A stretch of 23,474 nucleotides of DNA from a virus: positions 1 to 23,474 of IMG/VR virus record IMGVR_UViG_3300031857_001432. One strand, 5' to 3'. Positions 19,869 through 23,474 of the stretch are shown piece by piece (position 1 is the stretch's first letter; each line of letters begins with the position of its first letter). The position numbers and the translations under genes are program-made. The notes under the pieces are model-generated. The model did not search any database, was not told the DNA's origin, and saw only the letters and a list, made by a program, of their open reading frames with translations.

Positions 19869-22800
19869 CTATGGCTTTGTGCTATATGTGATTGGACTGA
19901 ATGTCGCTGAAAGAACTCCTGCCGGCGCTGATTGTAAAGTCGTATTTGTTGCATTCGCTCCACCGCCAGTGACAAATAGTCCTTTGCCGTATGCAACTGC
20001 TCGCAATTCTACTGTTCCAGCGCTAGTTCTGCTTGTCCAACTAGTCCCATTTGTTGATGTGTAAATTGCTGCACCTACACCAACGACGCACCAAGTCTTG
20101 CCGTCCCAATCAACGTCATAAAATGCGGACGTTCCAACTGCAGTATTGTGCGTCCACGCAGTCCCCGTAGTTGATGTGGCTGTTTTCCCTGCGCCGCCGA
20201 CAACGACCCAAGTTCCTCCACCATAGGAAACCCCGCCAACAAATGAGGTGTCAAAACCAGAAGTTCTTGACGTCCAAGTTGTGCCATTGCTTGACGTGAC
20301 CATTCCGCCACCTTGCCCAGTTGCAACAAATAAGCCATTTGCGTAGGTAATGTTGTAAATGACTCCAGCATTTAGGAAGTTTGACGTTCTTACCGTCCAC
20401 GTTACGGTGTCTGGCGAAGTCGTTATTTTCCCTCCGTCGCCGACACACACCCAAAGACCGCCACCATAGGCAGCTGCCCTCACTTCATCTGTGCCGAAGC
20501 CTGCGTTTTGTGAAGTCCAAGTCACCCCGTCAGTTGATGTTGCAACTCTTGATTGTTCTCCTGCTATGAAATATATTTCGTCGTTCACTGCTGCCGCGTT
20601 GACCGCATATGATGGCGTGAACCCAGTTGCAGTTCGAGCCGTCCAAGTGATTCCATCGGCTGATGTGGCGAGCGAGGCATTGCGCCCGCCAATAATCCAA
20701 AGGTTTCGTCCGTAGGCAACCGCAAGAACATTGTTCGTTGAGCTGAACGTTGAGGTCCTAGCAGTCCACGTCACACCAGAATCCCGGTGAATGCTGGTAA
20801 TGTCGCCAGTCGCCGTGATGCGTTTATGCTCTCCAACAGAAAAAGTTTCTGCAGTGCCTGAAATTGAAATCGTGCTGTCAAAATCCCCTGCATTCTCAAC
20901 GTCATATGCTGCGCTCGTCAGACCTAAAGCAGTACCAGCAACGGAAGCGGAAATGTCAATCCAGTATCCGCCGCCGGAACTTGGCGTCGTCCACGCAGGC
21001 ACGGTGCCAGACACCGAAAGCACTTGATTCGCTGTTCCGATCCCCAAGCGCGTGACCGTGGCCGAGCCAGAGGCGTACAGAATGTCGCCTGCCGTCGTGA
21101 CCGTGTTCTTCGGGATTGCCGTGCCAGCCAAGTCATAGGCTGACTTCACGCTGTTCGGCGTGGCCGCCGTTGTGGTCGAGGTGGACGAGGTTGAGTCGGT
21201 GAGCGTCGTGACGCCGTAGACCGAGGTTGAGGCGGTGCCAACAGAGACGGCAGCCGTTCCAGTCGTTGTCGTGACTGAAATTGGCGATGTCCCAGTGACC
21301 GCCGAGACTTTGCCGTCAGCGAGGTCATATGCAGACTTGACGCTATTTGGAGTCGCAGCTGTCGTTATAGAAGTTGAATTGGTGGCATCGGTCAGAGTCG
21401 TGACGCCATATACGCCACCAGTTGCAGCCGTCCCTGGCGCAGCGGTAGGAGTTGTCCATTCGGGAACGCCGCCTGCAGAAACGCTAAGAACCTGTGCGGC
21501 CGTACCAATGCCAAGTCGCGTGACCGTGGCTGAGCCTGAGGCGTAAATCAAGTCACCGGCTGCCGTGACGGTTGCCTTCGGAATTGCAGTGCCTGCCGTC
21601 GTATTTGCCGTATTCGCAAGGTCATACGCCGACTTGACTGAGTTAGGAACCGCAGCGGTCGTTGTGCTTGTGCTGCTTGTTGAATCCTCAAGCTGCACCG
21701 CGCCCTTGACAGTGGTGCTGCCGTCCGCAACAGAAATTACTGGAGCCGTGCCGCCTGTAGATGAGATTGCGCCAGTCCCTGCAACCGACGCGACTTTGCC
21801 AGCCGCGAGATCGTAGGCAGACTTGACGCTGTTCGGCACCGCTGCAGTGGTCGTGCTTGTGCTTGACGTGCTGTCCTCAAGTTGCACGGCTCCGCGTACT
21901 GAAGTCGTTGCGTCGGCGACTGAGATGACTGGAGCCGTGCCGCCAGTTGATGCAATTGCGCCAGTGCCGGCGACAGACGCAACCTTGCCTGCAGCCAAAT
22001 CGTAGGCGGATTTGACGGAGTTAGGTGTTGCCGCTGTCGTTGTGCTTGTCGAGTTTGTCGCATCTGTCAGCGTGGTGACGCCGTACACGCCGCCAGTTGC
22101 GGCAGTGCCGACGGCGGCAGGAGGTGTCACCCACTCAGGAATTCCGCCTACGCTTACTTGCAGCAGTTGCGCTGCGGTTCCAATGCCGAGTCGCGTGACC
22201 GTTGCCGATCCGCTTGCGTAGAGCAGATCGCCTGTTGCGGTGACGGTGTTCTTTGGAATCGCCGTCCCAGCGGTTGTGTTGGCAGTGCTTGCGAGATCGT
22301 ATGCCGACTTCACCGAGTTCGGTGTTGCAGCCTTCGTCGTAGAGGTGCTGCTCGTGGAGTCTTCAAGTTGAACGGCACCGCTCTGCGTCGTGCTTGCAGC
22401 GTCAATGGAAACCGTTGCAGTCCCGCTTACGGTTGATGCGTTGATCGGACTTGTGCCGACGACTACGGTCGCGGAGCCACCTCCGCCAGTTTGGTTGACC
22501 CACTGCGTGTTGTAGTCGGTCGAGTCAATCTTGGCGAGAACCTGACCAGCAGTTCCCCCGACTGGCACGCCAGTGCCAGCAGGTCCAGTCGCGCCCGTGG
22601 CGCCAGTATTTCCAGTTTCGCCCTTGTCGCCGCGTGGAATTGAGAAGTCAAAGATTGCTGCGCCAGAAGTCCCAACGTTGACCACAGTGGCGTTTGAGCC
22701 AGCGGTGCCGGTCGTGACCGTGCCAACAGTAATCGTAGCGGCAGATCCTGTGGCGCCTGTCGGCCCAGTGTCGCCAGTGTTTCCCTTATCTCCCTTATCT

Positions 22801-23051
22801 CCCTTGACGAGTGTGAAGTCAAAGACGGCAGCCGAGGATGAGCCGCTGTTGGTGACTGCAAATGCCGTGCCTTGCGTGACGGTGCCGACCGCAATCGTTG
22901 CGGCAGAGCCAGCAGGACCAGCGGTGCCAGCAGGACCAGTAGGTCCAGTCGGACCCTGCGCCCCTGCGGGTCCAGGTGCCTGAACGACAATCTCAGTTCG
23001 CGTGTCGTTGATCGAGATGATCTGCTGCGTCAGATCAACTTCTACGCTCAT
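19869..23051 (-). CDS. long tail fibre: collagen-like repeats, six-fold linker repeats, beta-propeller tip
   Basis: This 1060-residue protein starts MSVEVDLTQQIISINDTRTE, then has three Gly-X-Y collagen-like stretches (residues 27-48, 84-102, 141-161) split by two copies of a beta module ending in FDFTLVK or FDFSIPR. Residues about 190-690 hold linker repeats: NSVKSAYDLA six times and GSATVTRLGIGTA three times. From about 750 the chain carries seven copies of an S/T-x-D/N-G-x-T/S-W-T unit (TSADGITWTAR, TSTDGVTWTSQ, and others), about 40-45 residues apart, that suit a seven-bladed Asp-box-like beta-propeller. Such a tip is likely to bind a host glycan or protein. The start has ATGA overlap with the BppU-like gene. 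Neuraminidase residues were not seen. Confidence 0.85.
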   Translation of the reverse strand: MSVEVDLTQQIISINDTRTEIVVQAPGPAGAQGPTGPTGPAGTAGPAGSAATIAVGTVTQGTAFAVTNSGSSSAAVFDFTLVKGDKGDKGNTGDTGPTGATGSAATITVGTVTTGTAGSNATVVNVGTSGAAIFDFSIPRGDKGETGNTGATGATGPAGTGVPVGGTAGQVLAKIDSTDYNTQWVNQTGGGGSATVVVGTSPINASTVSGTATVSIDAASTTQSGAVQLEDSTSSTSTTKAATPNSVKSAYDLASTANTTAGTAIPKNTVTATGDLLYASGSATVTRLGIGTAAQLLQVSVGGIPEWVTPPAAVGTAATGGVYGVTTLTDATNSTSTTTAATPNSVKSAYDLAAGKVASVAGTGAIASTGGTAPVISVADATTSVRGAVQLEDSTSSTSTTTAAVPNSVKSAYDLAAGKVASVAGTGAISSTGGTAPVISVADGSTTVKGAVQLEDSTSSTSTTTAAVPNSVKSAYDLANTANTTAGTAIPKATVTAAGDLIYASGSATVTRLGIGTAAQVLSVSAGGVPEWTTPTAAPGTAATGGVYGVTTLTDATNSTSITTAATPNSVKSAYDLADGKVSAVTGTSPISVTTTTGTAAVSVGTASTSVYGVTTLTDSTSSTSTTTAATPNSVKSAYDLAGTAIPKNTVTTAGDILYASGSATVTRLGIGTANQVLSVSGTVPAWTTPSSGGGYWIDISASVAGTALGLTSAAYDVENAGDFDSTISISGTAETFSVGEHKRITATGDITSIHRDSGVTWTARTSTFSSTNNVLAVAYGRNLWIIGGRNASLATSADGITWTARTATGFTPSYAVNAAAVNDEIYFIAGEQSRVATSTDGVTWTSQNAGFGTDEVRAAAYGGGLWVCVGDGGKITTSPDTVTWTVRTSNFLNAGVIYNITYANGLFVATGQGGGMVTSSNGTTWTSRTSGFDTSFVGGVSYGGGTWVVVGGAGKTATSTTGTAWTHNTAVGTSAFYDVDWDGKTWCVVGVGAAIYTSTNGTSWTSRTSAGTVELRAVAYGKGLFVTGGGANATNTTLQSAPAGVLSATFSPITYSTKP
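21121..22440 (-). repeat. Imperfect repeats coding for fibre linker modules
   Basis: Six copies of a block coding for NSVKSAYDLA occur in this stretch, in two alternating contexts (followed by TANTTAGTAIPK or by a GKVASVAGTGAI-like segment). Three longer blocks contain SATVTRLGIGTA. Copies differ mostly at synonymous positions. The region is a likely site for length change by recombination. Confidence 0.85.
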
Positions 23052-23401
23052 CGCGTCACCTCAGGTGAAACCGTCGCCGCTCCTTGCAAGAGGCGCGTCA
23101 CCACGCCACCCGCGCTCACGAGTTCAAGGTCATAGACGCCGCTGAATGGCGCGGTCAGCGCAGCCGTGGTCGTTGCCGAGATAAGAATGGCAATCGTTCC
23201 AGCAGCTCCGCCGAGTGTGATCCCTGAGCCTGAAGTGAGGCTCACGATGGTCGAGGTGGACGAGTAGGTCTCGCGCACCTGCATCCGTGCCGTGTAGCCG
23301 GTCAGGTTGATTGCGGTGCCAGCCGAGTCCTTCCAGGTGATCGTCAGCTCAAAGGTTGCGCCCTGGTTGATGGTGATGTTGAAGGTATTGCCAAGTGCCA
23401 T
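23048..23401 (-). CDS. BppU N-terminal-like Ig-fold protein
   Basis: This 117-residue protein starts NTFNITINQGATFELTITWK and contains GTAINLTGYTARMQVRETYS, then two beta pairs ending in SGVYDLELVSAGGVVTRLLQ. This is the pattern of phage baseplate upper protein (BppU)-like or Ig-fold domains that hold fibres. It is joined to the 1060-residue fibre gene by ATGA, so the product may link the fibre to the tail. The gene starts at TAATG after the upstream partial gene. Confidence 0.7.
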   Translation of the reverse strand: MALGNTFNITINQGATFELTITWKDSAGTAINLTGYTARMQVRETYSSTSTIVSLTSGSGITLGGAAGTIAILISATTTAALTAPFSGVYDLELVSAGGVVTRLLQGAATVSPEVTR

Positions 23402-23474
23402 TAGCGAGCCAGCCCTTCGCGCTTGCGGTATGCCTCAAGCAACACTTGAGATTCAGGGTGCAGTGCGCGTGTCT
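23401..23474 (-). CDS. partial gene, C-terminal end of unknown protein
   Basis: The window edge cuts this gene. The visible frame reads TRALHPESQVLLEAYRKREG then LAR and stops with TAA, overlapping the next ATG by one base (TAATG). The 23 residues are a basic helix. Nothing more can be said; it is probably a structural gene given its position. Confidence 0.6.
   Translation of the reverse strand, partial: TRALHPESQVLLEAYRKREGLAR

Noticed and set aside
19661-19996. 111-residue minus-strand frame spanning the fibre end
   Set aside because: It overlaps the end of the fibre gene and the TTG-start gene in another frame, and has no ribosome binding site.
21121-22440. CRISPR-like repetitive pattern
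   Set aside because: The repeats are in frame, imperfect and encode fibre linker modules; there are no short identical repeats with unique spacers.
1-23474. tRNA, rRNA, integrase, attachment site or insertion sequence
   Set aside because: I saw no cloverleaf ending in a CCA-like tail, no recombinase or transposase motif and no flanking duplications; a tRNAscan or repeat search could still find something faint.

Overview
The window looks like one contiguous piece of a tailed double-stranded DNA bacteriophage (Caudoviricetes), most likely a short-tailed siphovirus. Every gene I can support lies on the minus strand, so transcription runs from high to low coordinates. The evidence for a phage is a tail module in recognisable order (tail terminator candidate, major tail protein, a pair of overlapping tail-assembly-chaperone frames, tape measure, tail-tip protein, S74-type fibre), a holin and cysteine-peptidase endolysin, and a recombination and replication set (metallophosphoesterase, YqaJ-type exonuclease, Rad52-type annealing protein, winged-helix replication protein, dNMP kinase, resolvase-like nuclease). 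No integrase, repressor, portal, terminase, capsid gene, rRNA or tRNA was recognised. Base composition is GC-rich and ribosome binding sites are strong GGAGG types, which suggests a bacterial host with canonical Shine-Dalgarno use. I cannot name the host.

Right part in transcription order (23474 to about 13119): the end of an unknown gene, a BppU-like Ig-fold protein, a 1060-residue collagen-like and beta-propeller fibre, a 59-residue TTG-start protein, a tail terminator candidate, the major tail protein, two tail assembly chaperone frames probably joined by a -1 frameshift, an HK97 gp10-like protein, a very short tape measure protein, a tail-tip protein, and a second fibre ending in an S74 intramolecular chaperone. 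The propeller fibre sits before the major tail protein rather than after the tape measure, which is unusual.

Middle (13122 to 9038): a coiled-coil/membrane protein, a secreted protein with a long Pro-Thr-Glu repeat, a two-helix membrane protein, a small unknown, the endolysin, a holin candidate, a small DNA-binding candidate, a metallophosphoesterase and a C4 zinc-finger protein. This unit ends in a 12-bp perfect hairpin at 9019-9050, followed at once by a promoter with -35 TTGACA and -10 TAGGAT and CGTGA-type palindromes. This is the clearest transcriptional break in the window.

Left part (8927 to 1): small membrane and zinc-ribbon proteins, then the recombination/replication/nucleotide cluster, then an RlpA-like secreted protein, a helix-turn-helix protein, a methyltransferase, a 97-bp gap with two hairpins, a HExxH metallopeptidase, an HNH nuclease and a GT4 glycosyltransferase. 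Genes are tightly packed: sixteen junctions are 4-base ATGA/GTGA overlaps and seven are 1-base overlaps (TAATG, TGATG, TAGTG). These overlaps settle several start codons and imply pervasive translational coupling.
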